Shown here: in pieces, positions 14,290 to 21,326 of the stretch
Layout of the letters: each line of letters opens with the position of its first letter
How positions within the stretch are numbered: the first letter of the stretch is position 1
Source: a virus
Reading direction: 5' to 3' (one strand)
Virus record (IMG/VR): IMGVR_UViG_3300050120_000208
Coordinates: 1-35,232 of that record
Length of the DNA: 35,232 nt
Notes under the pieces: generated by a model
Databases searched by the model: none
Told to the model about the DNA's origin: nothing
What the model saw: only the letters and a program-made list of their open reading frames with translations
Translations under genes and position numbers: made by a program

Positions 14290-15401
14290 TTCGCGGCCAG
14301 CTTTTCCTGCAGGGACTCGCGGGCATCGGCGCCGACGTTGGCTTTGTTGCGGATGGTCTTTTCCGATTTCCAACGAGCCTCGCCAGCATCGGCATCGGTC
14401 AAGTTGACGATCCAGATCGTGGTGGCTTCGACGTATTCCTTCTCATTCGTCGGTGTCTTGCCGGCGGCCGTGGCCGCCCCCTTTTCCGTGCCTGCCTTGG
14501 AGGGGTCAGCAGCAGTTGAGGGAGCGGCCTGGCCTGACGCATCGGACGGTCCGGGATGGGCGTCCTTCTGCGACGAAGCTGAATTGCTGGCGGGGCTGGC
14601 CCTGTCAGGGTCCTGGGTTTCCTGGGCTGAAGGGTGGGCCTGCCCCGCCTCCGACGCGTCGCCAGATTTCTCTCCGGTGGCGGCAGACGCGGCGGAATTA
14701 GATTGTTCGGTGACTTCGCCGGTTTCAGGGTCATGGTCGACCTGGTTGGCGGTCGACGCAGCGCCACTGGCGAAGTCATCCAGCGACCGGCGCATAGCCG
14801 GGCTGATGTCGCGCATCGGCGCCGGCTCCATGGTCTCGATCTCCTCGATCACCGGCATGCCGAGCATGACTTCCGGCGCATAGAGCCGAATCAGCATCGC
14901 CGCCGATCGCCAACGCAGCATGTGCTCCGGCATTGAGGTATACTTGGCGTTCTTCGTCCAGTTCTCGGCGCGCGCCATCTTCATGTCGCAGGTAACCGAG
15001 ATGGTCTCGCCGGAATCCGCGAGCACGGCGCTGGCGGTGACGGCCAGAGCATCACCCTCGCCCGACGGTTTCCAGCTGATGCGGTTCTTGAATACGCCGG
15101 CCTTGTTGGCGCGCGCGATCACGTATTCGGTTTTCCAACCAGGCCGACCGCTGACGACGTAGATGTTTTGGAACACCGTGAGCGGCTCCTCGTTGAGCCG
15201 GCGCGCGATCTGATAGGCGATCAGGCAATCCGCGACCTGGCCCTTGAGATGCGGAGGCACCAGGTTCGACGAGGCGAACACCTTGGCGACGCGCTGGGCG
15301 TGCTCGAACGATGCGGGATCGGAGAAGACATCGGTGGTCGAAACGAAGTGACGTGTTGCAGGAAGGTGAACGACTTCGGCAGTTGCGGCTTCTTCGGACA
15401 T
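14256..15401 (-). CDS. recT: RecT-family single-strand annealing protein
   Basis: 381 aa with a strong site (AAGGAG, six bases) before the ATG. Residues about 25-190 carry the RecT-type core: ALEHAQRVAKVFASSNLVPPHLKG-like helix region, DCLIAYQIARRLNEEPLTVFQNIYVV, GRPGWKTEYVIARANKAG and MPEHMLRWRSAAMLIRLYAPEVMLG. A 110-residue Ala/Ser/Pro/Gln linker follows and a conserved C-terminal block (EYVEATTIWIVNLTDADAG). It would anneal ssDNA made by the YqaJ-type exonuclease coded upstream at 16199-17131. Confidence 0.88.
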   Translation of the reverse strand: MSEEAATAEVVHLPATRHFVSTTDVFSDPASFEHAQRVAKVFASSNLVPPHLKGQVADCLIAYQIARRLNEEPLTVFQNIYVVSGRPGWKTEYVIARANKAGVFKNRISWKPSGEGDALAVTASAVLADSGETISVTCDMKMARAENWTKNAKYTSMPEHMLRWRSAAMLIRLYAPEVMLGMPVIEEIETMEPAPMRDISPAMRRSLDDFASGAASTANQVDHDPETGEVTEQSNSAASAATGEKSGDASEAGQAHPSAQETQDPDRASPASNSASSQKDAHPGPSDASGQAAPSTAADPSKAGTEKGAATAAGKTPTNEKEYVEATTIWIVNLTDADAGEARWKSEKTIRNKANVGADARESLQEKLAAKCAEVRDADKS

Positions 15402-15433
15402 AGAAAAGCTCCTTGATGTTGACGCGTCGGTTG

Positions 15434-16195
15434 CTACCTAAAGCGGGCTTTGGTGTCGGGGAAAATGCGGGCACCAGTGATCTGGCGTCGCCCGGATTTG
15501 ACGAAGGCGCGGAGCGCTTGTTCGATCGCGGTCTGTAGCATGAACGGGCGCAATGCATTCAGATCGATGATGTTGAGATCTTCGATTTCGAATGACCACG
15601 CTTCTTGCAGGGTCGAACTGCCCGCTGCCGTCTGCGTCCGCGCCAGCTCTGACGGTTTCGCGTTGGCAGCATCGGCAGCTTGATCCGCGCGCGTCTCTTG
15701 CTCATCGGCCTTCGCCTGGGCGAGCGCGGCCTTCTCGACGTTGCCGGCCTTCACGGCTTCGGCCGCTTCGCGCTGTGCCTTGGCGGCGGCTTCGCGGGCT
15801 ACGGCTTCCTCGGCCTCTCGCCTGGCCCGCTCCGCAGCGGCTTTCTTTCGCAGATATGCGGTGGCACGGGCACCGAGCATTGCCTGGGCCTTGTCGGCGC
15901 GCGCCATGAAGCCCTTGAAGAAACCATCGATCACGCGCTTGGCTTCAAGATGCGGTCTGCCGGTATCGTCGCGTAAGGCGTCGCAACGCTTCGAGGCCGA
16001 GCCAAGTTTTACGGCCAGTGCATTGACCGTTTCCATATCCAGATCATCTTCGATCACCAGCGGAGACTCGGCGGCTGCCTTCTCCAGCTCGGTAATGAAG
16101 GCCTCGACCTGAGGAAAATCCTTGGCGAGCTGATCGGTTGTGATCATTGCCGGACGGTTGTCGCCGGCCACTGGTGTCTTTGCAGCTACGTTCAT
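15434..16195 (-). CDS. Coiled-coil recombination-module accessory protein
   Basis: 253 aa between the exonuclease and recT, three bases after the exonuclease stop. Residues about 110-185 form a long Ala/Glu/Arg helix (AAAERARREAEEAVAREAAA, KADEQETRADQAADAAN), surely a coiled coil. The C-terminal 60 residues are ordered (WSFEIEDLNIIDLNALRPF, TAIEQALRAFVKSGRRQI). The type is common next to phage exonuclease/recT pairs; direct role unknown, likely a partner of one of the two. Confidence 0.75.
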   Translation of the reverse strand: MNVAAKTPVAGDNRPAMITTDQLAKDFPQVEAFITELEKAAAESPLVIEDDLDMETVNALAVKLGSASKRCDALRDDTGRPHLEAKRVIDGFFKGFMARADKAQAMLGARATAYLRKKAAAERARREAEEAVAREAAAKAQREAAEAVKAGNVEKAALAQAKADEQETRADQAADAANAKPSELARTQTAAGSSTLQEAWSFEIEDLNIIDLNALRPFMLQTAIEQALRAFVKSGRRQITGARIFPDTKARFR

Positions 16196-16198
16196 GGC

Positions 16199-17131
16199 TC
16201 AAATCCTCTTAACTGCTAGGCGACGATGCTGAGAAACAGACGCCTCTTTTGGCTTGTGATTGACGGTGATGACCGGCCATGTGGCCTTCCACCCCTGGAC
16301 ACAAAATCCAAGCGCATCGCCGATCTTTGATTTTATCTCCGTCTCAAGTTCGGAGACGCGATCTTCCTTCTTCTTGATCTCGGCCTTGAGCGCTTCGCGC
16401 TCGTCTAGGAACATCGGCATCGCGTTATCACTTCGAAGATCGAGAATCGTTCCGTCGTCGCGGCGGAAAAGACGCTTCACCAAATCAGCATCGCGCGTCG
16501 GATCGATCGGCGGCTGCACGTTCGCGTCGAGATAATCGCGGCAGAAATCCAGGACGCATTGTCTGATCTTGGCCTCGGCGCCGGGGTTGCGTTCGACCGG
16601 GAAAACCTTCAGCTCCCACTTGAACGTATCGACGATCAGGACAGCAATCATGGCCCAGGGCGCATCGGCAAGCATCGCTTCGGTGAGCGTCTGCAGTTCG
16701 TAGGCCAGCGGAACGACGGCCTGATCGTTGTCGTCGAGCCAATGCGCCTCATACCAAGGTCGCGAAACAGTCTTGCACTGAATTATGCCGACACCTTCGC
16801 GGCCGGGGATCACGGCTGCACCGTCTGGCGTCGCGCCGAGTCGGCTCTCACGGTCGCAAAGGAAAACGCTGGCGGGCTTTATTTCCCATTGCGGAAAATG
16901 CCATTGGAGAGCGCGGAACACTGCTGGCTCGCCGATGATGCCGCGAAACATTGCATCGTTCATTTCCTGAGGCGGAGTGAGGCCCTTTTTGTCGGCCCAC
17001 ACCTTGGCGGCAGAGCCGAACAGGCCCTCGCCGCATACAGCCGGGACATCAGAGGCGGTGACAAAGCCGCGTCGATAATCCAGCCACGCGTCGCGGTTCT
17101 TTACCGGATCAATTGCGATTCTTTCGATCAT
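16199..17131 (-). CDS. YqaJ-type phage recombination exonuclease
   Basis: 310 aa. Residues 15-160 fit the YqaJ/lambda-exonuclease fold: WLDYRRGFVTASDVPAV, G-E68 (GEPAVF), GATPD103G, IIQ118-C-K120 and YELQTLTEAML (Q147). The catalytic box has Q where many relatives have E. It is expected to resect dsDNA 5' ends for RecT. The C-terminal 80 residues are a charged coiled coil (KAEIKKKEDRVSELETEIKS). Its start overlaps the upstream stop (ATGA). Confidence 0.88.
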   Translation of the reverse strand: MIERIAIDPVKNRDAWLDYRRGFVTASDVPAVCGEGLFGSAAKVWADKKGLTPPQEMNDAMFRGIIGEPAVFRALQWHFPQWEIKPASVFLCDRESRLGATPDGAAVIPGREGVGIIQCKTVSRPWYEAHWLDDNDQAVVPLAYELQTLTEAMLADAPWAMIAVLIVDTFKWELKVFPVERNPGAEAKIRQCVLDFCRDYLDANVQPPIDPTRDADLVKRLFRRDDGTILDLRSDNAMPMFLDEREALKAEIKKKEDRVSELETEIKSKIGDALGFCVQGWKATWPVITVNHKPKEASVSQHRRLAVKRI

Positions 17132-17460
17132 CGCCCCGCCTCCAACTTGACATGCTTGCCGGTGACGTCGGACAGTGTCGTCGCCATCATCTGCGCCTGC
17201 CCGATAGCTCGCTTTGCGCGTTCGATCTCGCCGCGATACCGACCCGACGCGGCATGCATTTCCTGCAGGTTCTGCGTCGCGCGGGCCACCTTCACGTCTT
17301 TGATGTGGACGGCCGCCGCCAGCAGCATGTTCGCTGCGGCGAGAATGACTTCCTCGCTCTCATCGATGATCCAGACGGTACCGACGAACACCGGTTTCGT
17401 TGCCTGGTCGCAGGTCGCTTGAGCGTGCGCGACGGAAAGGATTGAGACAACGTTGTTCAT
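17128..17460 (-). CDS. Hypothetical helical protein
   Basis: 110 aa. Mostly helical: EEVILAAANMLLAAAVHIKDVKVARATQNL, then RGEIERAKRAIGQAQMMATTLSD. The N-terminal 20 residues are hydrophobic but contain an unclear signal. ATGA overlaps at both ends. No family recognised; position upstream of the exonuclease suggests an accessory role in early functions. Confidence 0.6.
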   Translation of the reverse strand: MNNVVSILSVAHAQATCDQATKPVFVGTVWIIDESEEVILAAANMLLAAAVHIKDVKVARATQNLQEMHAASGRYRGEIERAKRAIGQAQMMATTLSDVTGKHVKLEAGR

Positions 17461-17645
17461 CGGTCACCCCATGAAGAATCTGCGCTGTGGCAATCAGCGT
17501 CGGCGCGCAATGTGATTTCGTTGAGAACTCGAACGAGGGCCTTCTGTTTGGAAGCCGCCGGTTCGGCGATCTTTGCAGCAAGCGCATGATTGATCAGCAC
17601 CAGCTTTTTCAGAACGATAACTTCAACTGGGGTGATCTCGATCAC
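17457..17645 (-). CDS. Small hypothetical protein
   Basis: 62 aa from the GTG at 17645, which overlaps the TGA of the membrane peptide gene upstream (GTGA); the longer frame to 17759 is a shadow of that gene. It begins MIEITPVEVIVLKKLVLINHALAA and continues with a basic helix (KQKALVRVLNEITLRAD). Function unknown. Confidence 0.55.
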   Translation of the reverse strand: MIEITPVEVIVLKKLVLINHALAAKIAEPAASKQKALVRVLNEITLRADADCHSADSSWGDR

Positions 17646-17785
17646 GACCTCGCCCTCCGCCGATGAATGCTGATGATTGTCGCGGAGTCCTCGGAACGCC
17701 GCGCCGGCAGCGGCTTGAAGTAGAGCGCGGCGGCAACGATGGCGTTGAAGGCTAACCATGCGGCGATGGCGGCGATCCAGATCAT
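17642..17785 (-). CDS. Small membrane peptide
   Basis: 47 aa from the ATG at 17785 in a TGATG overlap. The first 24 residues are one hydrophobic segment (IWIAAIAAWLAFNAIVAAALYF) followed by a basic, cytosolic tail (RRSEDSATIISIHRRRARS), positive-inside. A short inner-membrane protein of unknown function. Confidence 0.6.
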   Translation of the reverse strand: MIWIAAIAAWLAFNAIVAAALYFKPLPARRSEDSATIISIHRRRARS

Positions 17786-18078
17786 CACACCACCACGCCT
17801 TTCGGAGCCGTCAAACCGATCCATTTGCGAAAGGCAGTCAACGCATCGACGGCCGCCATTTGATCCGGCGCTTCTGGAACGCCAGGGACAAGCAGAGTTT
17901 CAGTACCGGGTATTTTGGTCGGTCGACCGTTCACAATCTCGGTGCGGTATCCGTGGCGAGCGCGTACTTCGATAAAATCGCGCAACACCTTCGCTGGGCC
18001 ACGCGCAACTGGCAGTGCGCCATCAGGCATCGCGCGGCCGAACTCGATCAGGCCTGAGGCGTAGCAATATGCTCTCAT
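17785..18078 (-). CDS. Conserved phage protein, possible host-nuclease-inhibitor type
   Basis: 97 aa from the ATG at 18078, overlapping the upstream TGA (ATGA). The sequence MRAYCYASGLIEFGR, MPDGALPVARGPAKVLRDFI, GYRTEIVNGRPTKIPGT and LLVPGVPEAPD is one I recall as recurrent in rhizobial prophages, sometimes labelled host nuclease inhibitor. That label rests on position in the early operon; no function can be read from the sequence. Confidence 0.7.
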   Translation of the reverse strand: MRAYCYASGLIEFGRAMPDGALPVARGPAKVLRDFIEVRARHGYRTEIVNGRPTKIPGTETLLVPGVPEAPDQMAAVDALTAFRKWIGLTAPKGVVV

Positions 18079-18317
18079 GACAGCCACTCCCGATGTGCGA
18101 CGGAACTCAGCCTACGATCTCGGACAGGCGGCAGATCCGGCACGTCGCCGTGGACCCCCTCCTGCTTCAACCGCATCCAGCCGCCGACCGTCCGCATGGC
18201 GGTTTCGTAGCCGATGCACCAGCCGATGATGCCAAGTGGTCCGCCGAAGCCGGTGGCGCCGATGGCGAGGCCGGCGTAGAACGGATGCAAGATGGCGAAG
18301 GCGATGAGGTCGGCCAT
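18075..18317 (-). CDS. Small membrane protein
   Basis: 80 aa from the ATG at 18317 (TGATG). Two hydrophobic helices with glycine-rich turn (IAFAILHPFYAGLAIGATGF, GPLGIIGWCIGYE) occupy residues 4-42; the tail is hydrophilic with Asp/Pro/Arg. Probably an inner-membrane protein. Function unknown. Confidence 0.55.
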   Translation of the reverse strand: MADLIAFAILHPFYAGLAIGATGFGGPLGIIGWCIGYETAMRTVGGWMRLKQEGVHGDVPDLPPVRDRRLSSVAHREWLS

Positions 18318-18544
18318 CACATCGCCCTCGCCGCTTTGAGCGCCGGATACGCGCGGCTCTCAACCAGCCGCCAGAGTTTCTCGGCGGTCTCGTCGTCGCG
18401 CAGTACGAACCATCGGTAAGGATCGGTCGCGAACAGGCACCACATCGTGAAGTCGTTGGCGCCGATGACGCCAGCCTCGACGAGCTCGTGCCGGTCGATC
18501 GAGCGGAGGATGCAGAGGCGGTTGCGGAATTCTAAGCGGGTCAT
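18317..18544 (-). CDS. Small conserved hypothetical protein
   Basis: 75 aa. It reads MTRLEFRNRLCILRSIDRHE, then GANDFTMWCLFATDPYRWFV and DDETAEKLWRLVESR. Compact alpha/beta, Trp-rich; resembles small phage proteins I have seen in Rhizobiales without known function. ATGA overlap with the upstream gene. Confidence 0.65.
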   Translation of the reverse strand: MTRLEFRNRLCILRSIDRHELVEAGVIGANDFTMWCLFATDPYRWFVLRDDETAEKLWRLVESRAYPALKAARAM

Positions 18545-18882
18545 TGGGACACCGCTTTTTCGGCGGCTCGAAATTCGTCGCTGGTGCTCGTCTTACGCCC
18601 GGCGGCGACCATCGCGTCGTAGGCTTCGAGGGCCCTAACCGCTTTCGAGAGGGCCTTTCGGAGGTCCAGCATGTCGCCCGGGTGATGATCGTAGTCGCTT
18701 CTGCGGCGCCGCATCTTGAGACCGCCGATTTCCTCGATCATGTCCGTCGCGGAGCCGACGATGGCGACCGACAGGTGAATGAAGTTGTCGTAGGTTTCCG
18801 GAGCGATGTGAACTGTCCGACCATCGTGCTTGCGCTGGTCGCGAGCGTGATCGGCGGTTTCGTCGGCTGTGGCGGCGCGCAT
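18541..18882 (-). CDS. Hypothetical protein
   Basis: 113 aa from the ATG at 18882, with GGGGGA six bases upstream; the longer frame to 18918 is not supported. It shows a hydrophilic N terminus (TADETADHARDQRKHDGR) and a helical body (DNFIHLSVAIVGSATDMIEEI, LDLRKALSKAVRALEAYDAM). No family recognised. Confidence 0.6.
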   Translation of the reverse strand: MRAATADETADHARDQRKHDGRTVHIAPETYDNFIHLSVAIVGSATDMIEEIGGLKMRRRRSDYDHHPGDMLDLRKALSKAVRALEAYDAMVAAGRKTSTSDEFRAAEKAVSQ

Positions 18883-18883
18883 C

Positions 18884-18991
18884 TCAAATCCCCCAAACGA
18901 GGAACGAGAGCGCCGCAACCCCGGGCGCCGCGATCAGCGCCAGAAGTGTCGTGATGAGGAAGATGTGGATGTCTGAGGTGGTGGAATGCAT
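18884..18991 (-). CDS. Tiny membrane peptide
   Basis: 35 aa, below common annotation cut-offs. Start in a TGATG overlap with the first gene of the operon. Residues 9-32 are hydrophobic (HIFLITTLLALIAAPGVAAL), consistent with one transmembrane helix. It ends two bases before the next gene's ATG. The overlaps at both ends are the main support. Confidence 0.5.
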   Translation of the reverse strand: MHSTTSDIHIFLITTLLALIAAPGVAALSFLVWGI

Positions 18992-19491
18992 CACGGCACC
19001 ACCTGAAAGGCCGTGTCACGCACCTCGCCCCAAGCGTAGCTGTCGATCGGGCGGTAGAAGCCCGCCTTCGATAGCGCAGCCAGATAGCTGCGGAACGACT
19101 TGTCGCCCATGCCAGCAGGCCGAGCGTTGTCGAGGTAGACATCGCGCCACTCGCCCGTGGACGGCCCCTCTGCATGCTGGCAAAGGGATTCGAGGACTTC
19201 CTTGGCTTTGGAGGTCAGCTCTGGCTCGACCGCGGCAGCGCCCAGCGAGCGCAGTTTGGGTTCCGGCTCTTGCTGCCGGGTGTCATCCGAATTGAAAACC
19301 CGGAGCTGCCGGCCATCCTCGTAGGACCTCCAGGCCTGCATCGTCTTGTTGGCCTGATCGAGCAAGGCCGCTTTCGGCATCGAGCCGGCCCGCACCAGCT
19401 TGTTCTCGTCGATGAAAGCGTTGCGAACTTGCCATTCGCCGCCAGGTGCGCGGGACTGAACGTTGATCGTTGTTTCGGTGTGGGAATGCAT
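18991..19491 (-). CDS. First gene of the leftward early operon, hypothetical
   Basis: 166 aa from the ATG at 19491, with GGAGGG four bases upstream. The promoter lies 25-55 bases further up (19516-19545). The N-terminal part is hydrophilic; the C-terminal half (LTSKAKEVLESLCQHAEGPSTGEWRDVYL, AGMGDKSFRSYLAALSKAGFY, described in parts) has the look of a winged-helix domain. A DNA-binding early regulator is possible. No named family recognised. Confidence 0.65.
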   Translation of the reverse strand: MHSHTETTINVQSRAPGGEWQVRNAFIDENKLVRAGSMPKAALLDQANKTMQAWRSYEDGRQLRVFNSDDTRQQEPEPKLRSLGAAAVEPELTSKAKEVLESLCQHAEGPSTGEWRDVYLDNARPAGMGDKSFRSYLAALSKAGFYRPIDSYAWGEVRDTAFQVVP

Positions 19492-19515
19492 GGGACCCTC
19501 CAAGGCGATGGAGGG

Positions 19516-19571
19516 AAGTTACACCTATCGAAACTTCCATGTCAAGCGGAAAGTTTAGCCTATCGAAACTT
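19516..19571 (-). promoter_or_regulatory. Leftward early promoter (pL-like) with repressor operators
   Basis: On the minus strand TTGACA (plus 19540-19545), an 18-base spacer and TAACTT (plus 19516-19521) form a good sigma-70 promoter for the leftward unit. The same 13-base site CCTATCGAAACTT occurs at 19524-19536, inside the spacer, and at 19559-19571, just upstream. The half-site TTTCGATA is shared with the divergent repressor/cro promoters at 20619-20661, so a repressor bound at 19524 would cover the promoter. Confidence 0.75.
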
Positions 19572-19723
19572 TTGCCTCGATGCGGCACCGCACCACGAAT
19601 TTCGAGTTAACGGCCTCGAAAAATCGGCGACATCGATTCGCGATAGGAAAGGGGCTGCCAGAAAGGGAAACGAGCTCTCCCAACGAGTCCGGCTCGATTC
19701 TAACCAGAGGTTCCGGTGTTTGT

Positions 19724-19750
19724 GGAAGCGAGCCTCAAGCGAGCGCTTCC
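19724..19750. repeat. Twin hairpin element, copy 1
   Basis: Stem GGAAGCG/CGCTTCC of seven pairs enclosing 13 bases (AGCCTCAAGCGAG). A near-identical 27-base element lies at 28631-28657, where the stem is GGGAGCG/CGCTCCC: the third base pair changes from A-T to G-C on both sides, a compensatory change that supports structure. No T-run follows, so it is not an ordinary terminator. Confidence 0.6.
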
Positions 19751-19755
19751 ACTCC

Positions 19756-19806
19756 CTCTAACAGCGAGTCTGTGGATAGAGCTAATCTCTAACAGCGAGT
19801 TCGCTG
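19756..19806. repeat. Direct repeat CTCTAACAGCGAGT (two copies) plus palindrome
   Basis: The 14-base word occurs at 19756-19769 and 19787-19800, 31 bases apart. The second copy runs into the inverted repeat CAGCGA-GT-TCGCTG (19793-19806). The core CAGCGAGT also occurs at 27723-27730, in another intergenic region. Candidate protein-binding sites; the binder is unknown. Confidence 0.5.
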
Positions 19807-19891
19807 GAGTAGTGGGAGGAGGTCTCAAGCGCGCCGGAGGCGCTTGCACCGCTCGGGCTGTGGAACGCTGACCCATGACCACGGGAAGTCT

Positions 19892-19942
19892 AAAAAAAAG
19901 TGTCAAGGGTTTCTGGGTCGTTTTCAGGCCTTGTCAAGACAC
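19892..19942 (-). terminator. Probable rho-independent terminator of the repressor transcript
   Basis: Read on the minus strand: GTGTC, five bases, AAGG, a 20-base loop, then CCTTGACAC followed by eight T (plus 19892-19899). Nine base pairs with a five-base bulge; the T-run is strong. It lies downstream of the repressor and its small partner gene, which both read leftward, and before the leftward early promoter. Confidence 0.5.
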
Positions 19943-20047
19943 GTTTTATTGTTTAAATATATCAGATAGTTACGGTACCACTTTTTTGGGGTTTGGCGGC
20001 CGTCCGGCCGATTTTGTGCACGTTGACAGCACTGATTCGGGTCCATC

Positions 20048-20248
20048 TCAGCGAGCCGGTCGCCACTCCGCTGCCGCCCGCTGCATGCAAATCAGCCGGG
20101 TCGGTGCGCGCGTCAAATCCACGCCTCGGGTCTGATTCGCGACCGTGACCTGGCACTCGCGCAAGTCCGCCGACTGCTGCAGCATCTGGCACGACCCCGG
20201 ATCAACCTGGCCCGCGGCAACCGCACAAAGGAAAACGGCGTAAATCAC
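20048..20248 (-). CDS. Small secreted/periplasmic-type protein behind the repressor
   Basis: 66 aa starting at GTG 20248, three bases after the repressor stop. The N terminus is a short hydrophobic segment (IYAVFLCAVAAG) resembling a signal peptide; the mature part has three more cysteines (SCQML, RECQV, ICMQ). Because it would be made from the repressor transcript in the lysogen, a lysogenic-conversion or exclusion role is plausible, though this is inference. Confidence 0.6.
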   Translation of the reverse strand: MIYAVFLCAVAAGQVDPGSCQMLQQSADLRECQVTVANQTRGVDLTRAPTRLICMQRAAAEWRPAR

Positions 20249-20251
20249 GGC

Positions 20252-20584
20252 CTACCCTGGCTTGAGGAGCGCCTTGGCGACCTCTATGATCTGCCTGCGC
20301 TGCGCCGGTTTTGCCTGGTCCCAGATCAGCCAAATAGGCTCCGGATCAAATGGGTTGCGAACCAGCAGCGAAGCAACATCCTCTGCCTTTACGGCGTTGG
20401 CTAGAGCCTCAAGGTAATCCTGGTCATAAGGCTCCTTCCCGTTCTCCTTCATCGAAACGCGGGTCTTCGTCGTGCCCAGCTCGTCGGCGAGCTGCTGCTG
20501 CGTCATATCGTGTTTCTTCCGCCATTCCTTGAAGAACGTGCGTTTGCGCGGATGTGGGTTTCTAAACTCAATCTTTCTAGGCAT
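20252..20584 (-). CDS. XRE-family (CI-like) repressor
   Basis: 110 aa. HTH at about residues 17-70: FKEWRKKHDMTQQQLADELGTTKTRVSMKEN (in parts) with the XRE pattern LAxxLGTTxxxVSxxENG. The C-terminal part lacks a Ser/Lys peptidase domain, so LexA-type self-cleavage is not expected. It diverges from the Cro-like gene; its own promoter (plus 20591-20619) has -10 six bases before the ATG, implying a leaderless mRNA. A basic N terminus (RNPHPRKRTFF) is unusual. Confidence 0.85.
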   Translation of the reverse strand: MPRKIEFRNPHPRKRTFFKEWRKKHDMTQQQLADELGTTKTRVSMKENGKEPYDQDYLEALANAVKAEDVASLLVRNPFDPEPIWLIWDQAKPAQRRQIIEVAKALLKPG

Positions 20585-20590
20585 TCCAAT

Positions 20591-20670
20591 ATGTTACACC
20601 TTGCAAAACACGATGTCGTTATCGAAAGCCAAAACTTTGCTTGACGGAAATGTTTCGATAAGCTTAACAT
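20591..20670. promoter_or_regulatory. Divergent repressor/cro promoters with inverted operator
   Basis: Rightward: TTGACG (20641-20646), 17-18 bases, TTAACAT (20664-20670), then ATG at 20677. Leftward (minus strand): ACGACA (plus 20614-20619), 17 bases, TAACAT (plus 20591-20596), then six bases to the repressor ATG. In both cases the start codon falls where transcription should begin and no Shine-Dalgarno sequence is present, so both mRNAs appear leaderless. The exact inverted repeat TTATCGAAA (20619-20627)/TTTCGATAA (20653-20661) matches the operators at 19524 and 19559. Confidence 0.7.
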
Positions 20671-20676
20671 CTGGCT

Positions 20677-20919
20677 ATGAGCGAACCAAAACACCCCCTA
20701 AAAACATATCGCGAAGCCAACAAGATCACGTTGGAAAAGCTTGCCGAGAGCCTCGGCACCACCAAGGCCACCCTCTCGCAGATCGAGAACGGAAAGCGTC
20801 AGGTTAGCCTGGAACTCCTTCCGAAAATTCGCGAGGAGACCGGCATCCCCGCCAAGATGCTCCGGCCCGATCTGGCCGAGATTTTCGACGGCGATCCGGC
20901 TGAGGCCACCGCCTCATGA
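20677..20919 (+). CDS. Cro-like XRE-family regulator
   Basis: 80 aa. HTH over residues 8-62: YREANKITLEKLAESLGTTKATLSQIENGKR and LPKIREETGIPAKML (in parts). First gene of the rightward unit, opposite the CI-like repressor, from an apparently leaderless promoter. The next gene overlaps its stop (ATGA). The role as Cro is inferred from position. Confidence 0.85.
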   Translation: MSEPKHPLKTYREANKITLEKLAESLGTTKATLSQIENGKRQVSLELLPKIREETGIPAKMLRPDLAEIFDGDPAEATAS

Positions 20920-21134
20920 AGCTCATCAACTTCCTGAAATCCAACAAAACAAGCCGCGAAGACTTCGCTCTCCTGATCGGTGTTAACACCATGGCCCTCG
21001 ACCGATATTTGAGCGGCGAACGCATTCCTCGGCAAACGACGATGGCGAAGATTGTCAGCATCACGCAGGGTTGCGTACAGCCGAACGACTTCTATGCGGA
21101 GGCAATAGCTGCCTTGAAGAAGCTACCCTCATGA
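20916..21134 (+). CDS. Small HTH protein (second Cro/CII-like)
   Basis: 72 aa, starting in the ATGA of the previous gene. HTH pattern: SREDFALLIGVNTMALDRYLSGERIPRQTTMAKIV (in parts), XRE-like. The tail (FYAEAIAALKKLPS) is a short helix. Likely DNA-binding regulator of the early rightward unit. Confidence 0.75.
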   Translation: MKLINFLKSNKTSREDFALLIGVNTMALDRYLSGERIPRQTTMAKIVSITQGCVQPNDFYAEAIAALKKLPS

Positions 21135-21326
21135 CCCTCCCCTCCGCGCAAACCTCTCCGCCAGATGCTCGAACAGCACCGCGGCCGCATTCGCCGGCTC
21201 TGAGCCATCCTCAATCATCGTCGCGACCAGCGCCTCGAAGCATCGCTCCATCACAAGAATGCGGGCTCCGGCGAGACGGCTGGCGGCTTCGTTTTCATTC
21301 GTTGCAGAGCTGAGGGTTTTCACCAT
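21129..21326 (-). CDS. Possible small antisense-encoded helical protein
   Basis: 65 aa read against the surrounding rightward genes. The sequence NENEAASRLAGARILVMERC, FEALVATMIEDGSEPANAAA, VLFEHLAERFARRGG has normal composition and G/C-ending codons, whereas the plus-strand frame over the same bases is Pro/Ser/Arg-rich low complexity. Its start faces that of the gene at 21325, and its stop overlaps the end of 20916-21134. No ribosome site is obvious. Either a true convergent gene or a fortunate frame; confidence moderate. Confidence 0.45.
   Translation of the reverse strand: MVKTLSSATNENEAASRLAGARILVMERCFEALVATMIEDGSEPANAAAVLFEHLAERFARRGGS

Larger units (their letters stand above)
19572..20047. 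other. Noncoding control region with hairpins and direct repeats
   Basis: No convincing gene on either strand; open frames here have atypical composition. It holds four GANTC sites in 136 bases (19635, 19685, 19696, 19766), a 27-base hairpin (19724-19750), a 14-base direct repeat (19756, 19787), the inverted repeat CAGCGA-GT-TCGCTG (19793-19806), a 7-bp hairpin CAAGCGC...GCGCTTG (19826-19846), a terminator and an AT-rich stretch near 19945-19985. A regulatory or small-RNA role is likely but not defined. Confidence 0.5.

Noticed and set aside
19174-19792. Plus-strand frames across the leftward promoter
   Set aside because: They overlap promoter, operators and hairpins and are shadows of the minus-strand gene or low-complexity sequence.
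21131-21313. 60-aa plus-strand ORF starting in an ATGA overlap
   Set aside because: Pro/Ser/Arg-rich low complexity; the opposite strand has the better coding character.
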